The notes: generated by a model from the sequence alone, not told the origin. A DNA stretch of 64,000 nt from Acidimicrobiaceae bacterium (GCA_020637235.1 JACJWG010000008.1:62001-126000); one strand, 5' to 3'. Counted from the first letter of the stretch, positions 43,988-55,222 are shown. Numbers and translations: made by a program.

Positions 43988-45022
43988 ATGGCGCGATCCA
44001 ATCCGCTGGCGCTGGGCCGCGACCTCGCGATCGACCTCGGCACCGCCAACACCCTCATCTACGCCCGCGGTCAGGGCATCGTGCTCAACGAGCCGTCGGT
44101 CGTGGCGATCGACATCACCGACGGTCGTCCCGTGGCCGTCGGCATCGAGGCGAAGCGGATGATGGGTCGCACGCCGGGTCGGATCAAGACGATCCGGCCG
44201 CTGAAGGACGGCGTCATCGCCGACTTCGAGGTGTGCGAGAAGATGCTCCGCTTCTTCATCCAGAAGGTGCACGCCAGCCGGTGGAGCAAGCCCCGCATGG
44301 TGATCTGCGTGCCCTCGGGCATCACCGGCGTCGAGCAGCGCGCCGTGCAGGACGCGGCCGAGTACGCGGGTGCACGCAAGCCGGTGCACATCATCGAAGA
44401 GCCGATGGCTGCGGCGATCGGCGCCGATCTGCCGGTGCACGAGCCGAGCGGCAACATGATCGTCGACATCGGTGGTGGGACCACCGAGGTGGCGGTGATC
44501 TCGCTCGGCGGCATCGTGACGGCCCAATCGGTGCGGGTGGCCGGCGACGAGCTCGACGACGCGGTGATGCAGTACGTCAAGAAGGAGTTCTCCCTCGCGA
44601 TCGGCGATCGAACGGCGGAGGAGATCAAGATGCACATGGGTTCGTGCTGGCCGCTCGACGACGAGCTCACCGCCGACATCCGCGGTCGCGACATGATCAG
44701 CGGTCTCCCGCGCACCATCCCGCTCACCACCGAGCAGGTGCGCGAAGCCCTCGCCGAGCCCGTAGCTGCCATTGTGGACGCCGTGAAGACCACCCTCGAC
44801 AAGACGCCGCCCGAGCTGGCGGCCGACATCATGGAACAGGGCATCACCATCACCGGTGGCGGCGCGCTGCTGGCGGGCCTCGACCAGCGGCTCGCCCACG
44901 AGACCGGCATGCCGATCCACATCGCCCGCGAACCGTTGTTCAGCGTGGTGATCGGGTCGGGACGGGCGCTCGAGAACATCGACGCGATGCGGGGGCTGAT
45001 GTCGCTGGGCGGCGACGAGTAG
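43988..45022 (+). CDS. mreB: Rod-shape determining protein MreB (actin-like)
   Basis: 344 aa. Actin-type nucleotide motifs: DLAIDLGTANTLIYARG (phosphate 1), MIVDIGGGTTEVAVISLGG (phosphate 2) and GITITGGGALLAGLDQRL (adenosine). It forms membrane filaments guiding lateral wall synthesis. GAGGAGGCA lies before the ATG; a likely -10 TAGAGT is about 75 bp upstream, so this mRNA has a leader. First gene of mreBCD-mrdA-rodA. The complete mre/rod set predicts rod or elongated cells, or at least lateral wall growth. Confidence 0.96.
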   Translation: MARSNPLALGRDLAIDLGTANTLIYARGQGIVLNEPSVVAIDITDGRPVAVGIEAKRMMGRTPGRIKTIRPLKDGVIADFEVCEKMLRFFIQKVHASRWSKPRMVICVPSGITGVEQRAVQDAAEYAGARKPVHIIEEPMAAAIGADLPVHEPSGNMIVDIGGGTTEVAVISLGGIVTAQSVRVAGDELDDAVMQYVKKEFSLAIGDRTAEEIKMHMGSCWPLDDELTADIRGRDMISGLPRTIPLTTEQVREALAEPVAAIVDAVKTTLDKTPPELAADIMEQGITITGGGALLAGLDQRLAHETGMPIHIAREPLFSVVIGSGRALENIDAMRGLMSLGGDE

Positions 45023-45035
45023 AACCGCTGCCCCC

Positions 45036-46142
45036 ATGGCCCTGTACTCGATGGGGCGCCGCCGGGTCATCGCCCTGCTCGTGCTCACCTCGATCCTGCT
45101 GATCACGCTCGACCAGCGAGGCAACGCGGTCATCGACCGGACGCGCAGCGTGTTCTCGCTGATCCTCGAGCCGTTCGATGCCGCGTCGCGGGCGGTGTCG
45201 CGCCCGATCATCAACGCCTGGCGCGGGATCACCGAGTACGACGAGCTCGTCCAGGAGAACGAACGGCTGCGGGCGGAGCTCGACAACCAGCGTGGCGCCG
45301 AGATCGAGTACCGGGCCGGCATTCTCGAGTACCAGGAACTGCTCCGACTCAACCAACTCCTCGGCACGAGCAGTTATCCGAGTCAGACCGCGCAGGTGCA
45401 GGGTGCGTCGCCCACCAACTTCGGCTACACCGTCGAGATCGACAAGGGCAGCGTCAGCGGCATCGCCGTCGGCATGCCGGTCGTCAACGGCGGTGGGCTC
45501 GTCGGCAAGATCACCCAGGTGCGGCCCAACTCGTCGGTGGTGCTGCTGATCGTCGACCCCGAGTTCTCGATCGGCGCGAAGGTGCTGTCGGAGGCACCGG
45601 TCGAGCCGACGATCACCGTGCCGCAGGTCGATTCCCCCACCTCGGGCACGCTGCCCGCGCCGGGCGACACGACGACCACACCACCGACCGCGACGACGGC
45701 GCCCGGACCCACCACCACGGCCGACCGGGTGCAGGGACCCCTCGATCCGATCGACGACCCCGTCGGGCTGACGACGACCACCCTGCCGCCGGACACCGAA
45801 TCGACCGGGGTGCCGCTGTTCACCACCACCACCACGACACCGCTGGAGGTGATCCGCGAGACGGGCTCGCTCAGCGGCCAGGGCGCCGGCGAACCCCTGG
45901 TGCTGCGTTTCGTCGACGACTCGTCGACGCAGGGTCGCGTGCGTGTGGGCTCGACGGTGCAGACCGCCGGTGGGACCGAGTCGATCGCGCCGGCCGGCAT
46001 CCCGATCGGGGAGATCGTCGCGATCGAACAGCAGTCGGGCAGCCGGGCGCAGCTCGTGCAGGTGGAGCCGTCGGCGGGCGACTTGTCGAAGCTCAACTTC
46101 GTGCGCGTCCTGCTCTACGTACCCAACCCGAGCGGGAGCTGA
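45036..46142 (+). CDS. mreC: Rod-shape determining protein MreC with Thr/Pro-rich insert
   Basis: 368 aa. One N-terminal membrane span (VIALLVLTSILLITL), coiled coil (YDELVQENERLRAELDNQRG) and the beta-domain (YTVEIDKGSVSGIAVGMPVV; GGLVGKITQVRPNSSVVLLI). Between the two halves of the beta region, about residues 200-270, is an insert rich in Thr and Pro (PGDTTTTPPTATTAPGPTTT), which is absent from most MreC. It scaffolds MreB and PBP2 in the periplasmic or outer membrane face. ATG 13 bp after mreB. Confidence 0.9.
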   Translation: MALYSMGRRRVIALLVLTSILLITLDQRGNAVIDRTRSVFSLILEPFDAASRAVSRPIINAWRGITEYDELVQENERLRAELDNQRGAEIEYRAGILEYQELLRLNQLLGTSSYPSQTAQVQGASPTNFGYTVEIDKGSVSGIAVGMPVVNGGGLVGKITQVRPNSSVVLLIVDPEFSIGAKVLSEAPVEPTITVPQVDSPTSGTLPAPGDTTTTPPTATTAPGPTTTADRVQGPLDPIDDPVGLTTTTLPPDTESTGVPLFTTTTTTPLEVIRETGSLSGQGAGEPLVLRFVDDSSTQGRVRVGSTVQTAGGTESIAPAGIPIGEIVAIEQQSGSRAQLVQVEPSAGDLSKLNFVRVLLYVPNPSGS

Positions 46143-46145
46143 GGC

Positions 46146-46673
46146 GTGCGGGCGTTCCTCACCGGTCCGCTCGTCCGGCTGTTCCCGGTGGGGCTGTGCG
46201 TGCTCGCCATGCAGCGGACCTTCCTCACCGAGACCCGTGTCGCCGGCGTGGTGGTGCAGATCGTGCTGGCACTGGCCGCCGCTGCCGGCGCCGGTGCCGG
46301 GCCCGAGCGTGGCGCACTCGCCGGCTTCACGCTCGGGCTGATGTACGACCTCGCCACGGGAACGCCCCTCGGCCTCACGGCGCTCGTGTACGGCTTGGCC
46401 GGGTTCGTCGCCGGCTACGTGCTCACGCTCACTCCCACGCCGCCGTGGTGGCTGGCAGCGTTGTTCACCGCGATCGGCGCTGCCGTCGGGGAGACCGCGG
46501 TGCCCGCGGCCCGCACCCTCATCGGCCAGGACGGCTGGTTCACCTCCCGCCTGTTCACGATCGTGCCGGTGGTGGCGGGGTTCGCGCTCGTGCTCAGCCC
46601 GCTGCTCGTGCCGCTCGGTCGTTGGTGCATGGGCGTGAAGAAGCCGAAGTGGCGGGCGATCCACGAGTCGTGA
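46146..46673 (+). CDS. mreD: Rod-shape determining protein MreD
   Basis: 175 aa, small integral membrane protein with about five hydrophobic segments (LFPVGLCVLAM; VVVQIVLALAAAAGAGAG; LVYGLAGFVAGYVLTL; WWLAALFTAIGAAVGETA; FTIVPVVAGFALVLSPLLV). The GFTLGLMYDLATGTPLGLTA stretch is MreD-like. Sequence is weakly conserved in the family, so the call rests on topology and position between mreC and mrdA. GTG start 3 bp after mreC. Confidence 0.85.
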   Translation: MRAFLTGPLVRLFPVGLCVLAMQRTFLTETRVAGVVVQIVLALAAAAGAGAGPERGALAGFTLGLMYDLATGTPLGLTALVYGLAGFVAGYVLTLTPTPPWWLAALFTAIGAAVGETAVPAARTLIGQDGWFTSRLFTIVPVVAGFALVLSPLLVPLGRWCMGVKKPKWRAIHES

Positions 46674-46734
46674 CCGACGGCACGGACCGGTCGCTCACGC
46701 CGGATCGCGCGCCCGATCTGGGCGACGCATCGGC

Positions 46735-46740
46735 CAGAAT
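46735..46740 (+). promoter_or_regulatory. -10 hexamer CAGAAT of mrdA
   Basis: CAGAAT ends eight bases before the mrdA ATG; an internal promoter in the mre-mrd operon is possible. Confidence 0.35.
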
Positions 46741-46748
46741 GTCCGCTC

Positions 46749-49007
46749 ATGGCCATCGATCGACGGAGCAGCCGCCTGGGTGTCCTCGCCCTCGTCGGCG
46801 TCATCCTGGTCGGTGCGCTCGGCACGCGGTTGTGGTTCCTGCAGGGCGTGCAGGCCGAGGCATATCAGGAGTCGGTGAACGCCTCGAAGATCCGGACGGT
46901 CCGGCTGCCTCCCGAACGCGGTCGCATCTTCGACGCCGATGGCCGGGTGCTCGCCGACAACGAGCGAGTGCTCACGGTCACCGTCGAGTGGAGCGTGCTG
47001 CGGCGTGAGAGCAACCGCCGTCAGCTGTTCGAACGATTGAGCGGTTGGCTCGGCAAACCCGTACAGGATCTGGAGAACCGCTATCAGGACGGGCTGAAGC
47101 TCTACGACCCGCTGCTGCCGTTCCCCCTCGTCGAGGACGTCGACGAGGAGACGGTGCAGTTCCTGCTCGAGCGCAACGAGGACTTCCCCGGCGTCGACGT
47201 CACGGAGGGGTGGCGTCGGGTGTATCCGTACGCGCCGCTCGCCAGCCACCTCGTCGGCTACATGAGCGCGATCTTCGCCGAGACCAAGGACGAGTACCTC
47301 GCACGTGGCTACAACCTCAACGAGCGCGTCGGCGCGTTCGGTGTCGAGCAGAGCATGGAGGAGGTGCTGCACGGCCAATGGGGCTACCGCACCTGGGAGA
47401 TCGACGCCTCCGGCAACACCGTTCGTCTGCTGGAGGAGGTGCTGCCGATCGGCGGCAACGACATCCAGCTGAGCGTCGACCTCGATGTACAGCAGTACGC
47501 CGAGCAGGCGCTCGAGACCAAGCTGAAGCAGCGCCGCGACCTGCCGACCGATCGTGAGATCAGCGCCGACATCGCCGCCCACAACCCGCTCGACCAGGAG
47601 ATCAACGACGGCGTCACCCGGGTGTACGCGAGCTCGAAGGAGTTCGGCAACCAGGAGTGGATCCAGTACAAAGCGCCGGCCGGGTCGGTCGTGGTGATGG
47701 ACAACTCGAACGGGCAGATCATCGCGATGGCGAGCTACCCGACCTTCGACAACCGGTGGTTCGAGGCCGGCATCAGCAGCACCAAGCTCGAGCAGCTGTT
47801 CCCGCCCACCGACGACCCCGACCGTTCCATCCTCGTGAACCGAGCGGTGCAGGGCCGGTACAACATCGGGTCGACGATCAAGCCGTTCATGGCGTGGTCG
47901 GCGATGCACAGCGGGCTGATCACCGCCAACGACATCTGGGAGGACCGCGGCATCTACAAGCTCGTGTCGGTGCGCGACGAGATCTGCGCCGAGGGTGTGC
48001 GTTGCGAGTTCAAGAACGCGAACGACCCCTTCGGCCGTCCGAGCCAGTACGGCCCCGTGCGCGTCGAGGACGCGCTGGCCGTGAGCTCGGACACCTTCTT
48101 CTACCGACTCGGCGAGACGTTCTTCACACTGCTCGGTCGGCGTGACGAGCTGAAGGCCGACCTGATGGAGTTCGGGTTCGGCGCCGACTCGGGCATCGAC
48201 CTGCCCTACGAGTGGGACGGACGCATCCCGGACGACGCGGTGAAGAAGGAGCTCGTCGAGCGCGGCGTGCTCGCGAAGGGCGAGGCGCCGCGGCTCGTGA
48301 CGGGCGACCTCGTCCAGGTGTCGATCGGACAGGGCCTCTTCGCCGCGACCCCGCTGCAGCTCGCCAACGCGTACAGCGCACTCGCCAACGGCGGGTTCGT
48401 CATGCGGCCGCACCTGGTGAAGAACATCCTCGCCCCGTTCACCCCCAACCGCGAGGGCATGCCGGCGATGGCCGACCTCGACGACGCCGTGATCGTCGAG
48501 TCGTTCGAACGACCCGAGATCCTCCACCAGCTCGAGATGCCGCCCGAGGTGCGCGAACCGATCATCGCCGGGCTCACGCGGGTGATCTGCGGTGGTGAAC
48601 GCGACGAGCGGTGCGGTGTCGAGTTCCCCGAGGGCCGCTACCGGGCGACCACCGGCGAGAGCCTGTTCCGCGACTACGAGTACGAGTCGCTGCCGATCGC
48701 CGGCAAGACCGGTACGGCACAGGGCGCCGGCCAGTACCCCTGGAACGACTCGTCGGTGTTCTCCGCGTTCAGCCTCGACGAGAACCGGCCGTACACGGTG
48801 ACCGCCTACCTCGAGAAGAGCGGGTACGGATCGAAGGCCGCCGCACCGGTGGTGAAGTGCATCTTCACCGCGCTCGCCGAAGAGGTGCGCACCGACCCCG
48901 TGCTGCCGAGCGACCCGCTCGACGTCAACTCGCCGTACACCGCAGCCCCGAAGGCGCTGGCCGACGACAGCTGCCTCGGCGGCTACGACGGCTCCGTGCG
49001 CGAGTGA
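46749..49007 (+). CDS. mrdA: Penicillin-binding protein 2 (elongasome transpeptidase)
   Basis: 752 aa class B PBP. N-terminal membrane span (LGVLALVGVILVGALGTRLW), PBP dimerisation domain (RLPPERGRIFDADGRVLADN; GFGVEQ-type segment FGVEQSMEEVLHG) and transpeptidase: GSTIKPFM (Ser375, Lys378), AVSSDTFFYRLG (S-x-N position is SSD) and AGKTGTAQG (KTG). It cross-links peptidoglycan during elongation with RodA. Longer than E. coli PBP2 (633 aa), with inserted loops in the transpeptidase region. rodA follows 16 bp downstream. Confidence 0.93.
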   Translation: MAIDRRSSRLGVLALVGVILVGALGTRLWFLQGVQAEAYQESVNASKIRTVRLPPERGRIFDADGRVLADNERVLTVTVEWSVLRRESNRRQLFERLSGWLGKPVQDLENRYQDGLKLYDPLLPFPLVEDVDEETVQFLLERNEDFPGVDVTEGWRRVYPYAPLASHLVGYMSAIFAETKDEYLARGYNLNERVGAFGVEQSMEEVLHGQWGYRTWEIDASGNTVRLLEEVLPIGGNDIQLSVDLDVQQYAEQALETKLKQRRDLPTDREISADIAAHNPLDQEINDGVTRVYASSKEFGNQEWIQYKAPAGSVVVMDNSNGQIIAMASYPTFDNRWFEAGISSTKLEQLFPPTDDPDRSILVNRAVQGRYNIGSTIKPFMAWSAMHSGLITANDIWEDRGIYKLVSVRDEICAEGVRCEFKNANDPFGRPSQYGPVRVEDALAVSSDTFFYRLGETFFTLLGRRDELKADLMEFGFGADSGIDLPYEWDGRIPDDAVKKELVERGVLAKGEAPRLVTGDLVQVSIGQGLFAATPLQLANAYSALANGGFVMRPHLVKNILAPFTPNREGMPAMADLDDAVIVESFERPEILHQLEMPPEVREPIIAGLTRVICGGERDERCGVEFPEGRYRATTGESLFRDYEYESLPIAGKTGTAQGAGQYPWNDSSVFSAFSLDENRPYTVTAYLEKSGYGSKAAAPVVKCIFTALAEEVRTDPVLPSDPLDVNSPYTAAPKALADDSCLGGYDGSVRE

Positions 49008-49023
49008 TGCCGGCGAACGATCG

Positions 49024-50187
49024 ATGGCACTCACCTTCCTCCAGCGCAAGCCCGACTCCGGGCTCGGCAACATCCGCTCCAGCCCGAGCGACCCGAGTCG
49101 CAACGTCGACTGGGTGCTGCTGCTGCTGCAGATGTCCCTCGCCGTGATCGGCTGCTTCGTCATCTTCTCCGCTTCACGGACGAAGCAGGTCGACCCGTAC
49201 ACCTTCGTCACGCGTCAGGTGGTGTTCCTGATCGCCGCGATGATCGCGATGGTGGTCGTGATGTCGATCGACTACGAGACGCTGCGCGAACGCTCGCGCT
49301 TCTTCTACGGCGTCACGATCATGTTCCTGGTGCTCGTCAACGTCGCCGGTGCCGTGAGCAACGGCGCCCGGTTGAGCTTCGACCTCGGCCCGTTGCGCCT
49401 GCAGCCCGCCGAGTTCGCGAAGGCCACCGTGTTGCTCGCGCTGGCCGCGTACCTGGCGGAGGAACGCAGCGACGAGGTGAGCTATCCGCGCTTCCTCGGC
49501 GGGCTGATCATGGTGGGGGTGCCGACCGCGCTGATCATCGTGCAACCCGACCTCGGGTCGGCGTCGGTGATGGTGGCGATGGCGATGGGCGTGTTGCTGG
49601 TGGCGGGCGCGAAGCCGAAGTACATCCTGCTCATCACCCTCATGTCGTTCGCCACGGTCGTCGCGGCCGTGGTGTCGGGCATCGTCAATCGGTATCAGCT
49701 GCGCCGGATCGAGGCGTTCTTCAACCAGGACTCGAACGACGAGGTCCTGCGCGACTTCATCTACCAGCCACGAAATGCGATCCGGGCGATCGCGACCGGT
49801 GGCCTCACCGGCAAGGGGTGGCTGCAAGGGCCGCTCACGAACGCCCGCAACGACATTCCCGTGCAGTGGGCCGACTTCCCGTTCTCCGCCGTGGGCGAGC
49901 AGTTCGGTCTGCTCGGCTGTGGCGTGCTGATCGGGTTGTTCGCCCTGATGTTGCTGCGCATCTGGCGGATCGCGCACCTCTCGAAGGACATGCTCGGCAC
50001 CTACCTGTGCGCCGGGGTGTTCACGATGATCCTCTGGCAGGTCTTCCAGAACGTCGCGATGACGATCGGGTTGATGCCGGTGACGGGCTTGCCGATGCCG
50101 TTCATCTCGTACGGCGGTTCCGGCCTGATCGCGTTCTCGATGATGCTCGGCATGGTGCAGAACGTGCACATGCGCCGGTACCGGTGA
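49024..50187 (+). CDS. rodA: RodA peptidoglycan polymerase (SEDS family)
   Basis: 387 aa, ten predicted membrane segments. SEDS signature features: SNGARLSFDLGPLRLQPAEF, a conserved Asp in the segment DLGSASVMVAMAMG, GKGWLQGPLTNARNDIPVQ and PFISYGGSGLIAFSMMLG near the C-terminus. Polymerises lipid II glycan strands in the elongasome with the neighbouring PBP2. Last gene of the mre/mrd operon. Confidence 0.95.
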   Translation: MALTFLQRKPDSGLGNIRSSPSDPSRNVDWVLLLLQMSLAVIGCFVIFSASRTKQVDPYTFVTRQVVFLIAAMIAMVVVMSIDYETLRERSRFFYGVTIMFLVLVNVAGAVSNGARLSFDLGPLRLQPAEFAKATVLLALAAYLAEERSDEVSYPRFLGGLIMVGVPTALIIVQPDLGSASVMVAMAMGVLLVAGAKPKYILLITLMSFATVVAAVVSGIVNRYQLRRIEAFFNQDSNDEVLRDFIYQPRNAIRAIATGGLTGKGWLQGPLTNARNDIPVQWADFPFSAVGEQFGLLGCGVLIGLFALMLLRIWRIAHLSKDMLGTYLCAGVFTMILWQVFQNVAMTIGLMPVTGLPMPFISYGGSGLIAFSMMLGMVQNVHMRRYR

Positions 50188-50584
50188 CGACCGGTCGCGC
50201 GCTACGTGATTGCGCTGCGACGGATCGTGACCATTCGTCCGACGGATGCCCCGGTGACGGGCGTCGCACCGGTACACTGGGCCACAGCCGCTGACCAGTC
50301 CGGTCGGCTTCGTCTGCCGATCGGTCCCCGGGTCAGCCACCCCTCGCACCACCGACGGCATGGTCGCCCCTCGGGCGCCGCCCTGCGGCCGACGGCGCGC
50401 CGGGGCGACATGACGACCACAACCGAACTCGTGCATCTCGGGGCCTGCGGCCCGGGCACCGTGCGGCAGCCAGTGTGCGCCCGAGCGGTCCCGCCACCGT
50501 CCCGGAGGTGCACTGCGTACGATGCGCCACCCCCGGCACGACCTGCCGGTCGGCGGCACCGTGCGCCAGAAGGGACATTCCTCC
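50188..50584 (+). promoter_or_regulatory. 397-bp gap: likely long structured leader of RNase E/G
   Basis: No gene is convincing here. TACACT at 50273-50278 is a possible -10 (no good -35). If used, the RNase E mRNA would carry a leader of about 300 nt. GTCGCCCC (50363-50370) pairs with GGGGCGAC (50402-50409), and the GC-rich sequence between can extend this stem; further stems lie nearer the start codon. AAGGGA precedes the ATG. E. coli RNase E controls its own mRNA through leader hairpins; the same could hold here, by inference. Confidence 0.4.
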
Positions 50585-52756
<2,172 letters not shown>

Positions 52757-52825
52757 CACTCGGCCCGCGCATGGGCCGTACGACCCGTTCTCGGAGTTGA
52801 TGGCGTCGACTCGCCCTCGACGTTC

Positions 52826-52831
52826 TACGCT
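52826..52831 (+). promoter_or_regulatory. -10 hexamer TACGCT of the polysaccharide unit
   Basis: TACGCT ends eight bases before the ATG at 52840 and starts the two-gene unit. Confidence 0.5.
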
Positions 52832-52839
52832 GGTGTTTC

Positions 52840-53811
52840 ATGGGCAGCGGGAGGGGTGCCCCGGGGCGCGGCGATCCCCGGCGGCCGGCGGGACGCATCA
52901 TCGTCGCGTGTGATTCGGGCGGACACCTCACCGAGGCGTGGGCGCTCGTGGCACAGCGCTACGACGGACATGACGTGCAGTGGCGCACCTCGGACACCGA
53001 GATGGCCCGCACGATGCTCGCCGGGCACAGGGTCTGGTACTCACACCACCGTGTCCGCTCGCGTGACGGCATCGGCATGATCCTCGAGTTCGGTGTCGCC
53101 GTCGGCAAGCTGGTCCACCACCGAGGGGTCACCGTCGTCTCCACCGGCTCGGCGTACGCCCTGCCGTGGATGCTCGCCGCCGTGATCACCCGCACCGACG
53201 CCGTGTTCGTCGAGTCGGCTGCGCGGCTGAGTGGCCTGTCGGCGTCGGGACGTGCGATCGCCAAGCTGCCCGGGATCACCCGGGCCACCCAGGCACCACT
53301 CGAGGTGGACGGCTGGGAGCAGTGGGAGAGCGTGCTCGACGTGGCGCTCGCGACGTCGTCGTCGCGGCCCCCACGCGGCGAGGCCGTGCCGCGCGTGTTC
53401 GTCACCGTGGGCACGTTCGCGTATCCGTTCGACCGGCTGTTGCGACGCGTTCGTGAGGTGGTCCCGTCCGAGTGGACGCTCGTGGTGCAGCACGGCGCGA
53501 GCGATCCCGTGCCGGGCGCCGACAACCATGCCACGCTCGGTTACGACGCCATCCGTCGCGAGCTCGGACGGGCGTCGGTGGTGGTGGCCCACCTGGGTGT
53601 CGGCACGCTGATGACCGCCCTCGCGGTCGGCACGCCGATCGTCGCCGTTCCCCGACGGCGTGCGCACGGCGAGGTGGTCGACGATCACCAGGTCGAACTG
53701 CTCGAGCGGCTCCGCTCGACGCGCGGCGTCACCGTCGTGGCCGAGGTCGACGACCTCGACCGATGCGTGTTGGAGGCAGCGATGTCCGGCATGGGGGAGC
53801 GCGCCGGATGA
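52840..53811 (+). CDS. Alg14/Alg13-type fused glycosyltransferase (PssD-PssE-like)
   Basis: 323 aa. The N-terminal half resembles Alg14/PssD (RIIVACDSGGHLTEAWALV; VVSTGSAYALPWMLAAV), the membrane-anchor and acceptor half. The C-terminal half resembles Alg13/PssE (VPRVFVTVGTFAYPFDRLLR; VVVAHLGVGTLMTALAVGTP), the nucleotide-sugar half. Bacteria and yeast usually encode these as two proteins forming one GT28-type transferase; here they are fused. Expected reaction: addition of a second sugar to a lipid-PP-sugar. The next gene overlaps by ATGA and resembles a polysaccharide deacetylase. UDP-donor identity unknown. Confidence 0.8.
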   Translation: MGSGRGAPGRGDPRRPAGRIIVACDSGGHLTEAWALVAQRYDGHDVQWRTSDTEMARTMLAGHRVWYSHHRVRSRDGIGMILEFGVAVGKLVHHRGVTVVSTGSAYALPWMLAAVITRTDAVFVESAARLSGLSASGRAIAKLPGITRATQAPLEVDGWEQWESVLDVALATSSSRPPRGEAVPRVFVTVGTFAYPFDRLLRRVREVVPSEWTLVVQHGASDPVPGADNHATLGYDAIRRELGRASVVVAHLGVGTLMTALAVGTPIVAVPRRRAHGEVVDDHQVELLERLRSTRGVTVVAEVDDLDRCVLEAAMSGMGERAG

Positions 53812-54596
53812 TCGAACTGTTCGTGCGGTGCGACGACGTCACCGACGACACGCCGGCGCTGGCCGCCGTCGCCGGCGCGATGCACGACCTCGCCGTGCCG
53901 TGCGCCTGGGCGTGCATCCCGAGCCGGTTGACCGCCGCGGCGGTGGATCGACTGGCAGCGGTGCCCGGTTCGTCGGTGCACCAACACGGCTGGACGCATC
54001 AGCGGATCGGCGCGGACGGCGTGGACACCGAGGACGAGCTGCCGGGCTATCCCGACCGGGCCTCGCAGCGCACGGCCATCGTGCGTGGCCGGCAGGCGAT
54101 GCTCGAGCTGGTGGGTCGCCGTGCACCCCACGTGCTCGACCTCGACACGTTCACCCCGCCTCGCCACCGCTACACCCGCGACACGCTCGCGATCCTGCAC
54201 GAACTCGGCGTGAAGCGCCTCAGCGCCGGCGTCTACCACGACCTGCCGAGCCGCCTGATCTATGCCGTGGCCCGGCCGTTCGGGGTGGTGAGCCTCGGAG
54301 GACGGGGCATCTCCGCCCACGACCGACCGTGCACGGCCGGTGTGCCGTCGCTCGGCCCGGTGGAGATCTCGGTGTCGGTGAACGTCGACCTCGACCGTCG
54401 GGGGAGGCCGCGTGAGGTCGACGTCGACGCACTGCTGGCCGAGATCGAGTCGGCCGCCCGGCGCACGAGCACCGTCGGGCTGATGCTCCACCACGACACC
54501 TACGCAGGCCGCCCGGATCGGGCGGACGCCTTGCGCCGCCTCCTCGACGCCGCCGCGCGCCGGTGGTCGATCGTCGACCTGCGGACCCTCGGCTGA
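53808..54596 (+). CDS. Polysaccharide deacetylase-like protein (NodB fold)
   Basis: 262 aa. Opens with LFVRCDDVTDDTP (Asp pair at the first NodB motif), then VHQHGWTHQRIG (the second, H-x3-H motif), PPRHRYTRDTLAIL and a final LMLHHDTYAG His. The acid-rich layout matches metal-dependent carbohydrate deacetylases, though catalytic pairing is not certain. Translationally coupled (ATGA) to the fused glycosyltransferase, so it may deacetylate the same glycolipid or polymer. No signal peptide, so it is cytoplasmic. Confidence 0.7.
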   Translation: MIELFVRCDDVTDDTPALAAVAGAMHDLAVPCAWACIPSRLTAAAVDRLAAVPGSSVHQHGWTHQRIGADGVDTEDELPGYPDRASQRTAIVRGRQAMLELVGRRAPHVLDLDTFTPPRHRYTRDTLAILHELGVKRLSAGVYHDLPSRLIYAVARPFGVVSLGGRGISAHDRPCTAGVPSLGPVEISVSVNVDLDRRGRPREVDVDALLAEIESAARRTSTVGLMLHHDTYAGRPDRADALRRLLDAAARRWSIVDLRTLG

Positions 54597-54632
54597 CATC
54601 GCCGCGGCGTTGGTCGGGCTCGCAGCGTCCGG

Positions 54633-54638
54633 TAGCAT
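54633..54638 (+). promoter_or_regulatory. -10 hexamer TAGCAT of rplU
   Basis: TAGCAT ends eleven bases before the rplU ATG, a very short or absent leader. Confidence 0.5.
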
Positions 54639-54649
54639 GGCCAATCGCT

Positions 54650-54961
54650 ATGTACGCAGTGATCTCCTCCGGCAACAAGCAGGAACGGGTGACCGAAGGC
54701 CAGCAGATCCACGTCGATCTGCTCGGTGCCGAGCAGGGCAGCGACGTGTCGCTCACCCCGGTGATGCTCGTCGACGGTGACACGGTCCTCGCCACGCCCG
54801 ACCAGTTGAAGGGTGCCTCCGTGACGGCCAAGGTCGTCGGTCTCGCCAAGGGGCCGAAGATCGACGGCTTCACCTACAAGCGGCGCACCAACCAGCGTCG
54901 TCGGTACGGCCATCGGCAGCAGTACACCGTGGTCGAGATCACCTCCATCACGAAGGGCTGA
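54650..54961 (+). CDS. rplU: 50S ribosomal protein L21
   Basis: 103 aa, the normal size. Binds 23S rRNA domain II. Begins MYAVISSGNKQERVTEGQQI and has the conserved YKRRTNQRRRYGHRQQYT motif. First gene of the L21-L27 pair, 6 bp before rpmA. The genes usually grouped next (obg, proB) are about 6 kb away here, with deoC-deoA, a peptidase gene and dgt between. Confidence 0.97.
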   Translation: MYAVISSGNKQERVTEGQQIHVDLLGAEQGSDVSLTPVMLVDGDTVLATPDQLKGASVTAKVVGLAKGPKIDGFTYKRRTNQRRRYGHRQQYTVVEITSITKG

Positions 54962-54967
54962 CACGAC

Positions 54968-55222
54968 ATGTCGAAGACCAAAGGTGGCGGCTCCACTCGC
55001 AACGGCCGCGACTCCAACGCACAACGCCTCGGCGTGAAGGTGTTCGGCGGCACCCAGCTCACCGCCGGCACCATCATCGTTCGTCAGCGCGGCACCCGGT
55101 TCCACCCGGGCAAGAACGTCGGCATCGGCGGCGACGACACGCTGTTCGCTCTCGTCGACGGCGCGGTCCAGTTCGGTGAGCGCAAGGGCCGCAAGGTCGT
55201 CGACGTCGTCCCGAACGCCTGA
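54968..55222 (+). CDS. rpmA: 50S ribosomal protein L27
   Basis: 84 aa. Its N-terminal tail reaches the peptidyl-transferase centre. Signature TKGGGSTRNGRDSNAQRLGV and GTIIVRQRGTRFHPGKNVGI. No N-terminal extension needing cleavage. A clear intrinsic terminator follows at 55273-55305. Confidence 0.97.
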   Translation: MSKTKGGGSTRNGRDSNAQRLGVKVFGGTQLTAGTIIVRQRGTRFHPGKNVGIGGDDTLFALVDGAVQFGERKGRKVVDVVPNA

